From: Trochalopteron elliotii
Lineage: Eukaryota; Chordata; Aves; Passeriformes; Leiothrichidae
Assembly: GCA_024734555.1 (NCBI GenBank)
Contig: JANPWX010000055.1
Span: forward strand, 2,066,708 to 2,130,707
Length of the DNA stretch: 64,000 bases
Direction of reading: 5' to 3'
Part shown: positions 47,986 through 60,700 of the stretch, piece by piece
How positions within the stretch are numbered: position 1 is the stretch's first letter
Layout: each line of letters begins with the position of its first letter
Translations under genes and position numbers: made by a program
Notes under the pieces: model-generated
Database searches by the model: none
Told to the model about the DNA's origin: nothing
What the model saw: only the letters and a program-made list of their open reading frames with translations

Positions 47986-48038
47986 AGGTGCGAGCTACAA
48001 ATCTGAAAGAGTCAGGGATACTGATCCAGTATATACTA

Positions 48039-48100
48039 GTGTATGTGTATATGTATATGTATATGTGTATGTGTATGTACATGTACATGTACGTATGTGC
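48039..48100. repeat. Imperfect (TGTATA)/(TACATG) microsatellite
   Basis: About 62 bases of alternating purine and pyrimidine, GTATGTGTATATGTATATGT continuing into GTACATGTACATGTACG. It lies just outside the CpG island. Such tracts can be variable in length. Confidence 0.9.
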
Positions 48101-51100
48101 TACGGAAGGTTGTGAAACAGCTTTGGCAGAACAAACAAAATCAGAGATTGAAAGATGGGGACACAAGCATGACCAAGGCATCCACAGGCAGCCAACCTTT
48201 GGTAATTACCGTCCTCCTTCTGCCACCACCAATGTCATTAAGTGTCATTAGGATTAATTTGGTTCCCTGGGTCTTTCTGATTAATTGAATTACCCAATTA
48301 AGCAGGCCACAATTAAAAGGAAGATATTGTCATAAAAGCCTTAATTGTCTAACTTTTTTCCTGTTGAGCAGTTCTGAGTGTTCAATACCCCATTAAGAAA
48401 CCCATCATCCAGCTTCCTCAGCAGTGAGGTTTGGGTTTTTTCTCTTTTTTGGGAAACATTAGCATCCATTTGCTGTAAGCTTCATTTCAGACAGCTTCAA
48501 CACTGAGTGGGCATTTTGTTTCACAAAGCCCATGCACAAATTTACTTTGCAGAGCTATAGACCAGAGTAGGTGGTTTTTAGCAGATGGAGTTTTTCATAG
48601 AAGGTGACTGGCAAAGAAAAAAAGAAACAAACCCTGCACAATATTTTGTTGCTGTGTAAAGAAAAGCCAGATTCTGCAAATACTTGGCCACATGCTTTGC
48701 TTTAACGGTATAGACAGTGCCAATCTTCATTTGGATGAATATATTTTTGCATGTTGGTGACGCTGAAGTGACAGCTCGTTTCTAACTTCATCTCCACAGT
48801 AGTGCTGCTACAAATGTCAAGTGTCTGTCCCCCAGCAATCTAGGCAGGAAGCAAATCCCAGCTAAGGATTCCTTCATGACCCACACAAGCTATTTGTGGT
48901 GCAGAGCTGTTCCTGCTCCCCTCAGCAGTGCAGGCACACCAGTATTGCACCAGCACGAGGGAGGGGATGCAGTGGGAAGAGCAACCAGTGACAAGGAGCA
49001 GGGGCTGCCAGTGCTCCCAGCTTTGCTGAAAAAACCCGTGGGACAAGTGACCTGGTGGTACCAGAGCAACTGATATGGCTTTGGCCAACAATCCTGGCCT
49101 GCTGAGGGCACACTGTTGGATACATGCAAAAAACAAAGGCCACATTTTCTACTGTTTTATTATCTCACCAAAATTGAAAATATTTAGACTGGAATGTAAT
49201 ATTACTATTTTAGAAATAAAAATTCTACTTCAAAAGAAAATGAACACCTTTTCCCTCCAGCTGAGGGTTTAGGAAATTGCCATCAGGTCTTTGAACAATC
49301 AGGAAAAATGTAAATGAAAGTGTGGTAGCTTTTATTTTTAAAATGCAAGATGAACAAGCTAGGCCTTCTTTACACAGCAGGTCCAAGTTCTCTCCTTTAC
49401 ATGTCACATCCCTCCTTAGAAAAATGGATACTGCCTCTAAATCCTGAAGGGGAAAAAAAAGCAGTTTAAAAATTGTTTAAGGTGGTATTGAAAACCAGTC
49501 TGAAGAAATTTCCTTGCTGGGTTATTAAAAATGTACTGATAGGGACTAAAAGCATTATTTCTTCAGAATTAATATATTCCAGTCTAATGCTTCAGGTACT
49601 GAACATCTGGTGAATGTAGTCAAATCACAGCAGCAGTAAAGTGGTCCTGGATCTCCACTGGCCAGATGCTGCAGACACAGCTTGTCACAGCAGCCAGTGC
49701 TGGCACTGCCAAGCTTCTGGATCTCGCTCAGGATAAGGCACAGGGAGAGGCAGCAGCTGCATTTCAGGCTAAGAGAGGGTGCACAGCAGCAACAGCTCGG
49801 TGCCTGCAAGAAATACTGCAAACTCTGGGCTAGATGCAACCAGTGCTGGGCTTCTGGAACGTCCTCCTGAGGCTGTTTTGGTGAATTTGGTACAATTCAT
49901 TTCTGTATCAAATGAACTGTTCATCACAGTCTTAACAAGCAATTTCAGTATGGCCACACTTTTAATTTAAGGAACGAGTTAGGAGAGCACAGAGACCTCA
50001 GACCAATGTGGCCCTGTGTGTTCTGCTGGCAACTGCCCTTGATGTGTGCAAAGGAAAGCAGATGCTGCTTCTGCCAAACACCCATCTCCTATGGGCTGCA
50101 GCCACTTCCAATCTCTGCACATCCTTCTAGCAGCTCTCCTCAAGGCTAAGAAAAAAGGCTGCTGTAACCTAGTTCCCAATTAGTTAAAACTTGCTGTAGT
50201 CCCACTTTGAAACACAGGTTCCCAAAGGCTAATAAGATTCCTGGTTTTTTGCAAAGAAGTGCAAGGAGGGGAGACACTGACCTGCTCCCAGGGACCAACA
50301 GAGTCACCCTGCCTCTGGGTGCCTTCACCAACACAGCTCCTGCCTCCTCTCCTTTGAAACCTCAAATGGGAAGCTGTACCAAGACCTGTGTATGGCTCCT
50401 AACTCTCTCCTGAAGTCTTATAAATTATACATTCATAAATCTATACATTATAAATTAGGCTAGTAACCTCTCCATTCAGGCTGCAATGCTTGCCCAAACT
50501 AACAGATATCTAAATGCAGGAAGTGAAATTGAGATTTAAAGAAGGGAACACAGAGGCCCATCACCACAAGACAAATAACTTATACAGGTAAAGCCCACAA
50601 AGACTGGATCTCTGATGGGATTATGGAGTAGACAGGCTGTCAGCAAACATCACCCCCCTTACAGACCTCAGAAGAGCGTGCAGGAGCAGGGAGATGACTC
50701 AGACAGAGAGGGAGTCCTGTCTCTCTGCAGACATGGTTGTTGGCACCAAAAATCCACATCCAGAGAGAATTCCTCATCCATCAGGCAACTGTGGCCAGCT
50801 GCTGTCAAGCTTCAGATGTTTCCTATTAGCATTGGCTCAGGTGTGGGGTGGTTATAAATGGTCCAGGGCAGGAGAGAGACTGTCTGTGGGGTATCTGGTG
50901 ACTCTTTGGGGCACCCTCTGCTTTTACAGCTGTATGTAGCATGGGTTTTTTTTCCCCTTCTCTGGTTGAGAAATTTAATGTAGAAAAGAGGGAGTGGAGG
51001 CTGTGGGTTTTATTCTTTTGGCTGTATTTCCTTTAGGATGTGTGGTGAGAGTAGTGGATGGAGGAGTTCTCTTGGAAACTTACTGGGAAAGGCAGTGGCT

Positions 51101-51370
51101 TCTGAGTTGTATCTTACTTATGCCAATAAGGCAAAAAAGCAAAATCTGTTGTTACATGGGCAGTAGCTGAATGGCTTTATACCTGGTTATTCTGGGGTGT
51201 TCTTCATTAACTAATGCTGTTTAATTACACTGATGGATGTCCAGTGCTTCTGTGTGTGTGAGATTGAGGAGTGTGGTCAGCACAACTGATGCCCTGATGA
51301 AGCAGGGAAGAAGACAGTTTATCTGTAAATAATGCTGTCTTTCTCTCCCTTTGTCCCTCTAACAAAACAG
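48101..51370. other. Intergenic region between DENND11 and WEE2
   Basis: No recognisable gene. Short open frames lack domains and splice context. The only suggestive element is the TATA/CCAAT/E-box cluster at 50831-50858, listed separately. Confidence 0.6.
50831..50858 (+). promoter_or_regulatory. WEE2: Candidate WEE2 promoter: inverted CCAAT, E-box, TATA
   Basis: ATTGG at 50831-50835, CAGGTG at 50838-50843 and TATAAA at 50853-50858 lie in order about 550 bases upstream of the WEE2 ATG. A TATA promoter with a nearby E-box is the arrangement known for several oocyte genes regulated by FIGLA. Assigning it to WEE2 is inference. Confidence 0.3.
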
Positions 51371-51409
51371 GCCAGTATCAGCTCTACCTGTTCTGTTTCA
51401 TGTGGTAAC

Positions 51410-51742
51410 ATGGATGACTGGGACAACAGCAATGAGTTCATTCAGCGACTGGACTTTTCTAGTTGTGGTGAAGAGAGTGAAGAAAGGAGTGTAAATGAGG
51501 AGGACTCCCTGAGCTTGAGCCCCCCCAGAAGCTCAGAGTTCCAGAAACAACAAGAGAGTAGTCCTATGCCAGCAACCCCTCAGAGGAAGCTTAGTGAGAT
51601 TTTCCTGAGCAAGACAAAAGCCTGGATGAGTCCCAGCCTGACATCTTCCCCATCTGTGAGCAAGAGCTGGAGTAAACCTGAGACACCACTGCACATCACC
51701 TGGAAAAAGCTGCAGCTCTGTGATACCCCACACACTCCTAAG
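51410..51742 (+). CDS. WEE2: WEE2 coding exon 1 (start codon)
   Basis: 111 codons from ATG 51410. It starts [20 protein letters not shown] and includes [15 protein letters not shown], and is Ser/Pro-rich with possible CDK or PLK sites. The exon may begin at 51371 after AACAAAACAG (a weak acceptor) or be continuous with upstream 5' UTR. The frame is open upstream of the ATG, so the start rests on homology. Confidence 0.92.
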
Positions 51743-54700
51743 GTAATGGCAGGTCTGTAGCACTTCTGCAGGAGATAAATGTATCTCCCCTCAAGAGGCT
51801 TGTTGTTTGGGGGCAACTTGGATATAGGCAGCTGCACTTGCTGCTCTGTTCAGTCATTTTTGGATGCAAGTGGGTTTTGTCTTGAATTGGAAATGGTGTT
51901 ATGGCTGGGATGTGTACCTTGCCTGGCAAGTGTGATCAGCTCCAACCAGCTTGTTGTCTGGTGCCACAGTTTGTCTTTTTGTGTGAAACAGTTGCTCAGT
52001 GAATCTGAGGAAAGCAGGGCTTGTTCTTAGGGTAGCAAATCTCCTATGGAAGAGGTAGCAAACTAGTGTGTGCTTGTGGAGAGAAGTTAGCCTCTCCTCA
52101 CCTGTATCAGTCCTAAAATGCAACTTAGCTACTGAGCCAGTTTCTTGGGAGAATGAGCCCAGGCCCTGTTTTATGTGTAACTTCTTGGAGACAGTGTAAT
52201 ACAACTGCTTTTTGTCTTGAGTAAGCACAGGTGGAGACTTGGCACCTGCTTCACTGTTCCTAGATAATTTCTGGTGTGTGCATGGCTCCAAGCAGTCCAG
52301 ACCTGCAGTGAAGCATAGCTGTTGGTCTTCTCTCAATGTTCCTGCTCTACTGATAGATTGTTTGCTCCTTTGCTAAAGTGGTACACAGAAGATCAGTCCT
52401 TTAATGCTTCTGAGCTAGGATTTGACTTCTGTTCTCCTCCAAAAACCTGATTATGTGGAGAAAAGGATGATCCTCTGGCCTTATATGATTGACTGTGTGG
52501 CAATATTTACTGAGGAATGGCCTGCCACTCTCTGAGGGAAAACAATCTAAAGAGCATTAGTCCAAAAATTTCCTGTGGTGACCCTTTATAAGGAATCTCC
52601 CTAAATCTCACCTTAACATAGGTGAGAAGTTATCCTGGCTGTGGGTGGAGTTAATTTTCTCCTAGTAACAGGTACTGCCCAGCAATTTTGGGCTTAAGGA
52701 CAGTGTTGCTAAAACATGGTTGTTGCTGGTAGTGTTTACCCAAAGTCAAGGACTTTTCAGTTTCCCATGTTCTGCCAGTGAGCAGAAGCACCAGCACCTG
52801 TGTGGGTCCATAGCCAGGACAGCTGCCAGGAACAAACCAGAGGAAAGTTCATACTATAGAATGTTATGCTCAACATATAAACAGAAGGAAATTAGCCAGG
52901 AGTGGCTGATTAGGGCCCAGGGATGGGCTGGACATCAATCAGCAGGTGGTGAGCAATTGTGAATCACTTGTCTGTCTTGGGTTTTATTTCTCTTTTTGTT
53001 GTCTATTTTCATAGCAATAATAATTATTTTATTTTAATAATGAAATTGTTCTTTTCTCAACCCACAGGTTTTACCTGTGTTTCCCTGTTTCTGCTCCCCA
53101 TCCCACTGGGAAAGGCATTGTAATTGTGTGCAAAGGGTTCACAAGCAGAGGACTTAGTTGCTGGCTGAGGTTAAACCATGATACAGGTCTATAAAAATCT
53201 TTACCAGACCAGATGGGCTGCAGGTAGTGAAGGCTGCTTTCAGGGTGTGCATTGTGTAGATAACATGTTGGCTGGATGATTCAAAACATGCTGCTTGTAG
53301 TTCATCATGTTGTAGCCAATAAGCAGCAGTTGCATGAAATCAATAATTTCTTTTCCTTTCTCTGCTGGAATAAACGTCTTGTTTTCTAAGCATGCTGCAA
53401 AAGATGGGCTCCAAAGGGCCTAAATCTGCTTGTGGACAAAGCTGGGAGCATTGGCCTTAGAATATTTGAAAGTGATAGAAAGGATGAGGGAGCAGAGGCC
53501 CATCTAAAACTGCAGACAGCCACCAGATGTGAGTGGAGATGTGGCTCCAGGATCGTGACAGTGAGATCACTGTGGGATTGGAAAGATATAAGACTACCTT
53601 AATCTTCAACAGGGAGACTTCTGTGTTCTTAAAGGGCTTTTAACTAGAAGAAAGGATGATGTTAAATAATCCTTTAGACCTTATACCTCCCTCTTGAGTT
53701 GAAACAAGTCAAAGCCAAACATATTTTTTAAAAGCTGATGGTTACTGAACGAGTCAAATCAGAGGGAGTAGGTTTTTATCTTCAGTTCAAGACTGGTGTC
53801 TGTGCTTTCCACAGCCCAAGGTTCTGGACTGGTGAGTGAAACACAATGGCCTGTGTTCTGCGGCCAGGTGAAGTATAGAAGATCCAGAGATTCTTTCTGA
53901 ACTTAAATTTCTGAAACTCTGGTTTTTAGTCATGAGGAGAAATGGGTTCTCTTTGCTTTGCTAGTAACCATATAAAGAAATATCTCTAGCAATTTCTCCT
54001 AGCCTAATTCTGTTCAGTGCTGAGAAATTTGGGTGGTGTTCTAGCTCATCTCTTGACAAACTTGTCCTGACCAAACTGAGGCAACAGTCCATGCCTGGCA
54101 GAACTAGGTCTTCCATGTTAATGCAACATATGATGCAATTTCTACCTCTCTGTAGGAGGGAATGGGGAGCAGCTGGCTCCTCTTGAGGGCTGTGCTTGCC
54201 AAAATGGCTCTGCAGGCCTCACCCAAGTGAGCAGGGAATAGAATATGAAAGGGCTTAACAAAGAATGAAATGCTTTGTGGAAAATGAAAACTGTGGGGAC
54301 TAAACTAGGGACACAGGGATTTAATTATTCTGCTATTCCAAGAAAGGGAGCTGCATTCTCCTTGATTTACAGAAGAAGAATTTTATTCTGAAATAGCAGC
54401 AACAACAAAAAATTCCTGGTTTATTTTCCACTTTTTTTCCTTCTCTTGATACAGAGCCTGTTATCAAAGACAGCTTTCCCTTCATCTGCAACAAAGGTCC
54501 CATCCAAAGGCTTCAGACATCTGAGACTTACTCCTCGTGCTGACTCTGATGACTCTTCCCAAGCTTCTCTTGTCAACATTAATCCCTTTACACCAGAGTC
54601 CTATCGACAGATGCTCTTTCATCCTAATGGCAAACGCAAGGCCAGAGGAGAGCTGTAAGTGAGCTACTCTTGAGCAGCAGACTGAAATCAGGCTGTTGGA

Positions 54701-57700
54701 AGGAGATAAGTAATGGAGATGTTCAGTATCTGGACTCATTTGCTAACAATGAATCATCTACTTCTGTAGTATTCATTGGTGTAGAGTAAATGTTAGCAGA
54801 TGTATAAAGGTAACAGAAATACAAATAAAAACCAATCATTGCCTTTGTTCAGAAAGGTAAATGGGGGATTTCTTTATTTCTATGGCTGCAGCTTCACCAG
54901 TAATAAGGAGGCTAAGACAATGATGCCTCTGGACAATGCTGCTCTGTCTTGTAGGCAATACTGACATTGCTTTGTGGAGGCCTTCTAAATGGAAACAAGG
55001 AATTCCTAACGTGGGAATGCAGTCTTTAAGACCTCAACTAAAAACTTGTTTATCAGCTCTATAAAATACATGATTAGGCTGTGAAGCAAGATTTGGAGGT
55101 TTCTTTGAAAGATGTTTTAATTTCAAATCCAGTTGGATTGCTGCATTAAAATGATACACAAGACTTTCCTAAACTTCTGTTTTAGGAATGATCCTCATCC
55201 AGGAAGCCAGATGAAACAGGAGATACCTACAAAGGTGAGTGTCTCTACATTTTCCTCCCAGAGTGGATATTTATAAAAGCTTGGTATTTGATGGAATTTA
55301 TTCTGTTATTGGAGTATAAACCATGGTACCGTGCCAGACGATGAATACCCATGACAGAAAAGATCTAAGCTGAATGTTTTGTTAACATTTGTTCGAGATG
55401 ACAAACTTGGGAAAGACGGGAATGGTTCTCTGTAACTATGCAATAGCCAGGTTTATGGAAGGATAACGGTACCCTCTAGCCGAGGAGACTGGGATTGCAG
55501 GCAAATGGTCTCCATGGAAAAACTACACCTGCAGAGCAAATCTGCTACCAGGCAACATCCAGGGCTGCCACAATTATTGTTTTGCCTAGAAGAAAGCCTC
55601 AAGTAACTTGTGAATTACTGAACTATTATTCTGCTTGAGTGCTAATGAGATTGAGTATGTAATATAGGTATAAAATTGTGTACTAGGAGGTATTTTTACT
55701 GCCAAGCTTTTTAAGATAGCGTAAAATATAGCTGCCTTCTGAAATGCAACCTGTTGGGAAGGGCTGCTGTTTAATGTGAGCTGCATTTTTTTGGCTGTGA
55801 GGACCAACTCCTACCTCCTCCTCTGTAAGCTCATGTACCATAAACTAAATCACAGCACTGGTTTCTGTGGAAACCACTGTGCAACATGAGCTGCTGTTGC
55901 TGTAAGGGATGCAGGAGGATGGAGAAAAATCACTTAGTCCACTCTTGTTGTTCACTTCATGCTCCAGTGCTTATCTTTTCTTTACTTATTTTCCCTGCCA
56001 GTAGGCATCACTCTACCAGCAGAACCAGCAGCTCCTAGATCCCTAGTGGCCATTATTGTAGCAATAATTATGTTCCAGCAGTTCTGCCAGCTTTTTCAAC
56101 CCTTTGTGGACAAGCGTCTCTGGGGGAGATATCAGTGGGAATACAAACAAATACACTGAGAACAGCTAATCTGCCATTAGTCAACAGCTGGTGCTTCAAA
56201 CCTGGGGAGCCTGAACTGATGCAGAATGCCCTTGGCTGCAGACAGGCAACCTCAGCTGCCAGGGTAAAGTGGCTCTTGCATAGCTGGGGTCACAGGAAAC
56301 CAACACACCAAGCTCCTCTCCTGAGCTCAAAAGAGGCAATAGGTCTAAGGTCTTCTCAGCTCTTGTCTTGAGGCCAGTACACTCCTGTTGCTCACTGTTA
56401 ATCCCTGACTGACTCCATCAGCTGTGGGTCTAGGAACTGGTTTGGGGTGTCATGGCAGTAACCCAAGGAGGCTTAGGCAAATACAGTCAACTGGGCTAAA
56501 TTTCTCCTAAACTGCAATTTCTACCTCTATGGCTAACAAGTCTTGATTTTATGAAACCAACCAAACAGCCTTGCAACTTGGCCAAACCAGGGAAGGTGGC
56601 CTTTAAGTGGTCAGAAAAAACATGAGTGAAAGGTAATTTCAAGAACTGAAATTGCCATTTCACAAACTGGCCACACCCCTGCATGAATGCCTGGATGAAT
56701 ATCCAGAATGGGGGAGGGAGCAATGTGGATGCTCAGTGACAGCAAGTGTTACACACCTCTAAAATAATGGCAGCTATTAAGTCTTTCAACTCCTATTTGT
56801 CTTTGCTGGTTTTGTGACTTGCAGAGATACACTCTGAAAGCGAGCAATATGGTTTCCCGCTACAAGAAGGAGTTCCTGGAACTAGAGAAAATTGGTGTGG
56901 GGGAATTTGGCTCTGTCTACAAGTGCATCAAACGCCTTGATGGATGTGTTTATGCCATCAAACGCTCCAAAAGGCCCCTGGCAGGATCCTCGGATGAGTG
57001 AGTGTGCTTGCTGAAAACTGCCAGTGGAAATGATGGGCATGTTCTTGAGAGGTGTGATGGGAAGGAGGGAGTGTGGATCTAAAGGTATCTGATGAGTGGC
57101 ATGAGCAAAAATTGGCTGCTGCTGCACTTCCAAGTAACAGCTGGGAGAGTGGGAGAAGATACCACTATACAATGACTGGATATAAATCTCTAGGGAAGGA
57201 AGAGGTCACACTCACTGCAAAGTGAGAGGATGGCAACCTGAACACCTTGGGTCCATCCAGACAGTTTCTTTACAATAACTGTCAAGAAGTTTATTTGACA
57301 TCCAGCCATACAGCTGTTGCTGCCTTGCTGTGTGGCCAGTGCTACTCTTATCTGCATTGACCAGCTTGTAGCATCCTGTATGCTGAAGCAAAGTCTTTGA
57401 AGCTGCTGCTTGCTTTTGCCTCTTTAACAAAAGACTTGCTCAGCAATTATTTTCTTTAACAGCTGCTCAGGGCATTTGAGCAAGGGCAGGTTTTGCTTCA
57501 GCAGCTGTGAGATCCAGTCTGTCTGTCAAAGCCTGAGAGAAAGAGGGAACAGAAGGGCTCAGGACTTTCAGGATGCAAACCAGAGCTCCTCTCCTGGTGC
57601 CAAGCAGCCTCTGGCAGCCTGTCACCTCTGCTTTTTGTGTATGTTTTCCTAGGCAGCTGGCACTGAGGGAGGTTTATGCTCATGCTGTCCTGGGGCACCA

Positions 57701-60700
57701 TCCCCACGTCGTGCGCTACTACTCAGCCTGGGCAGAGGATGACCACATGATTATCCAGAATGAGCACTGCAATGGTAAGAGCTGGACAGTGTTCAAGGCT
57801 GAGACCTCAGCATGGCCAAAGCTGCCTTCTTTTGTTCTTAAGTGTGGGATGTTTTGGCTTACAAGAAAGCAAACTGCTCTGGGGCTGCATTCTGTGGAGA
57901 ATCCAGTAAGGGCACATAATATTTAGATGAAGCTCTGAGTGGTGCTAATGTTTTAGAAGCAGTGAATACCTTTGTATTTCTGGGATTTGAAAACTGTTTC
58001 TCTGTTTTGGCTGGCCTGGAAAAGCATTCCCCATTCTGATGCTTAGAGTTGTGCTGGGACTGTCCAGGTAACACCTGATATGAATGACTCAAGAGCTGCT
58101 GATTTAAGGGCCATGTATCTTGGCAAGAGCCTCCTCCTCTTAATGGAGGTGGGCAGTGACTGGTTGAGATGAAGGCACCTTGCATCCTGACTAGAAGAAA
58201 GGGGTTGACAGCTATGGAGGAATGGAGCAAATGATGAAGCCAAGTATAAATGGGGTGCTGCAGGCAGGGTGGCAAACTCCTACTTGAGTTTGCCCTTGGC
58301 AATACCACTGCTTGAGAGAAATTGGAAAAGATACCTTTACCAGAGCTGCTGAAGGCAAATATGTAATATTCATCTTTTGACTGCAGCTATAGTCTTGGGG
58401 TTCAATGAAGAGTGGTGACAGCTGTTTGGAGTATTGCTTTCAAATCTGGTGGAGGCAACCATGAAATGTAGTGCTCATTGCTGCAGGATTGATGTATTGC
58501 TTGTGTTCTGGTGGCTGAACAGCTGAGACTGAAAGAGAGGTGGTGAAAAGTAAGCTGATGGAGACAGAGGCAACAATATCTTCTAGCCCTGAAATACCTC
58601 CTGCATCTCAATGGAGACCTGCAAAACTGTGTTGAATGTTAATGCTTTTCAGTCAAAAATCTGCTAGTGGGAACTTAATTTCCTTGTTCCACCATTCCTA
58701 TACTTGCTTTCTGCATGTAAGCACAGCAGAAGCAATTTTTGTTGTTCACTTGCAGCAGTACTAGCATCATTAACAGGTCAGCTCTCCTGGCATGATGTAG
58801 GCTGGAGGTAGAAGTGCAGTTGTTCATCCTTGTCCAGCAGGAGGCTGGGCATTCCAGGGCAGTGGAAAGGCTAAAGCCAAATGGTGATGTCTGAGTTTGC
58901 TCACTAGAGCACACAGAGCTGGTGTGGTTGTGGTTTGTCACTAGCCAGCCACCAAGTGTTCTGGGCAGCTAAACTATTTCAAACATGCTGTTCCATAAAA
59001 CCTCTATCAGATTTCTGACTGACTGTTTCCCCTAGGTGGGAGTCTCCAAGATGTACTGCTGGAAAATGCAAAGCTTGGGCAGTATTTCCCAGAAGGAGAG
59101 CTGAAGGAAATATTGCTGCAAGTCTCCATGGGACTAAAATACATCCACAACTCTGGCCTTGTGCACCTGGATATCAAACCTAGTAAGTATAGTGCCCTCC
59201 TCCTTTGTGGAGGGTTTTCCTAGTGATCCCTCAGGGGTAGGACCTGTGATAAATCCTTTTGAGTGGATTGTAGTGCTTTAAAGAGAAGAGGACCTTGCCC
59301 TTGTCTTGCATATGGTGTTTTAGGTTTTTTTTAATTTTTATTTTGATTTGTGCCATTTCTGCTGCTCTAAAATTGAGCCTTTCCTGATAGTTGGCAGCAT
59401 TTTTCTCCTGTCTCATGACCTTTGTAATCCTGGCTCGTGGGAATCACCTGCATACTGGTGGAGCAAGTAGGGCTGCCAAGGAAGATGGGGACTTCCTTAT
59501 TTACTGCTGTCTTGCACAACACAGGGCTTTTGTGTGTGTACCTACCTTGAGGGATTAAGTGCTTGCAGAAATAGTAACAAGGTTTCCTCTCTGCAGCTCA
59601 GGATGGTCACCTCCAGGGCAATGCTCCCCCTGTCACATAGTTAAGATTCTTAGAGTGGAGCTCCTTTTTCCTGCTGAATTTATGCTCGTAGCTTAGATGG
59701 CAGAGGGAGGGGAAAGTTTATTTCACTGAGATATTTTATGCACAAGATACAACTGTCTTATGCCAGCTGTGTGGCTGAATGTGAGCTGGGCAGAAAGCTG
59801 ACTACTGGATAGGAAGCATGTGCACAGTTTCTCTGGCTGCAAAGCTTAACTACTTTGACAGGTGGGATTTTTACAGTTGTCAGGCTGCTGCAGCCTGACT
59901 ACTGATATCACCTTACTGCTAAACTTCTCTGTCTTGCAGGTAATATCTTCATCTGTCACAAGCTGGCAGTTTCAGGCCCTGCTGGGCAGGAGGAGAGTGA
60001 CAGTGAAGATGAATTCTCTCCTGGTGTGGTGTATAAGATTGGTAGGTTTTAGCCTACTTTACAGCTGGCCTAAGATTAGGGCTGTCCATTACTGCCTGAG
60101 GGTGTCATGTCCTGTGGCTGAAGAGACTTGCACACAAAACTGATAGGATAGTCATGAAAGACCCCAATTACTCATCAGAATTAATTTCTCTAAGAAGACA
60201 AGTCACAGAAAATTCAGGTGCTTGTTTCCAAGTGCAGATTCCTGAGTTAGAAGCAGGCTTGCTGTCATACTCAGTGTTTCTTTGTTGGTGCCTATAAAAT
60301 GTAGGGTTCTATTGGAGAATGACTTCAGTTTGCTTCATTACATTTCAGTTGCTTGTTCTTTGTCTCAGGTGACCTTGGACATGTGACATCAATAACAAAC
60401 CCTCAGGTGGAGGAAGGAGACAGACGGTTTTTGGCCAATGAGATTTTGCAAGAGGTACAATTACTAGAGCAGGGCAGTGGGGAGAAAAGGGTGGGAGAGC
60501 AAGTGGGGAGAGATCAACTGTAGAATAGTCATTAGTCTAACTTGTTTCTCACCTTATCTCCTCTTTCTTCTGTCTGGTCTGGCTGTGAAGTTAGCACCTT
60601 ATCATGAACAATAGTGGTGTGGGTTTTATCATATAAATATTTCATATGTAAATATTTCATAAGTAGCTATCATTGGATTATTGAAACTATTCCTCTTGAA

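Noticed and set aside
47244..48006. Long open frames of 190-251 codons spanning the gap
   Set aside because: Most of each frame is N, so openness is meaningless. Only the GC-rich right flank is real sequence.
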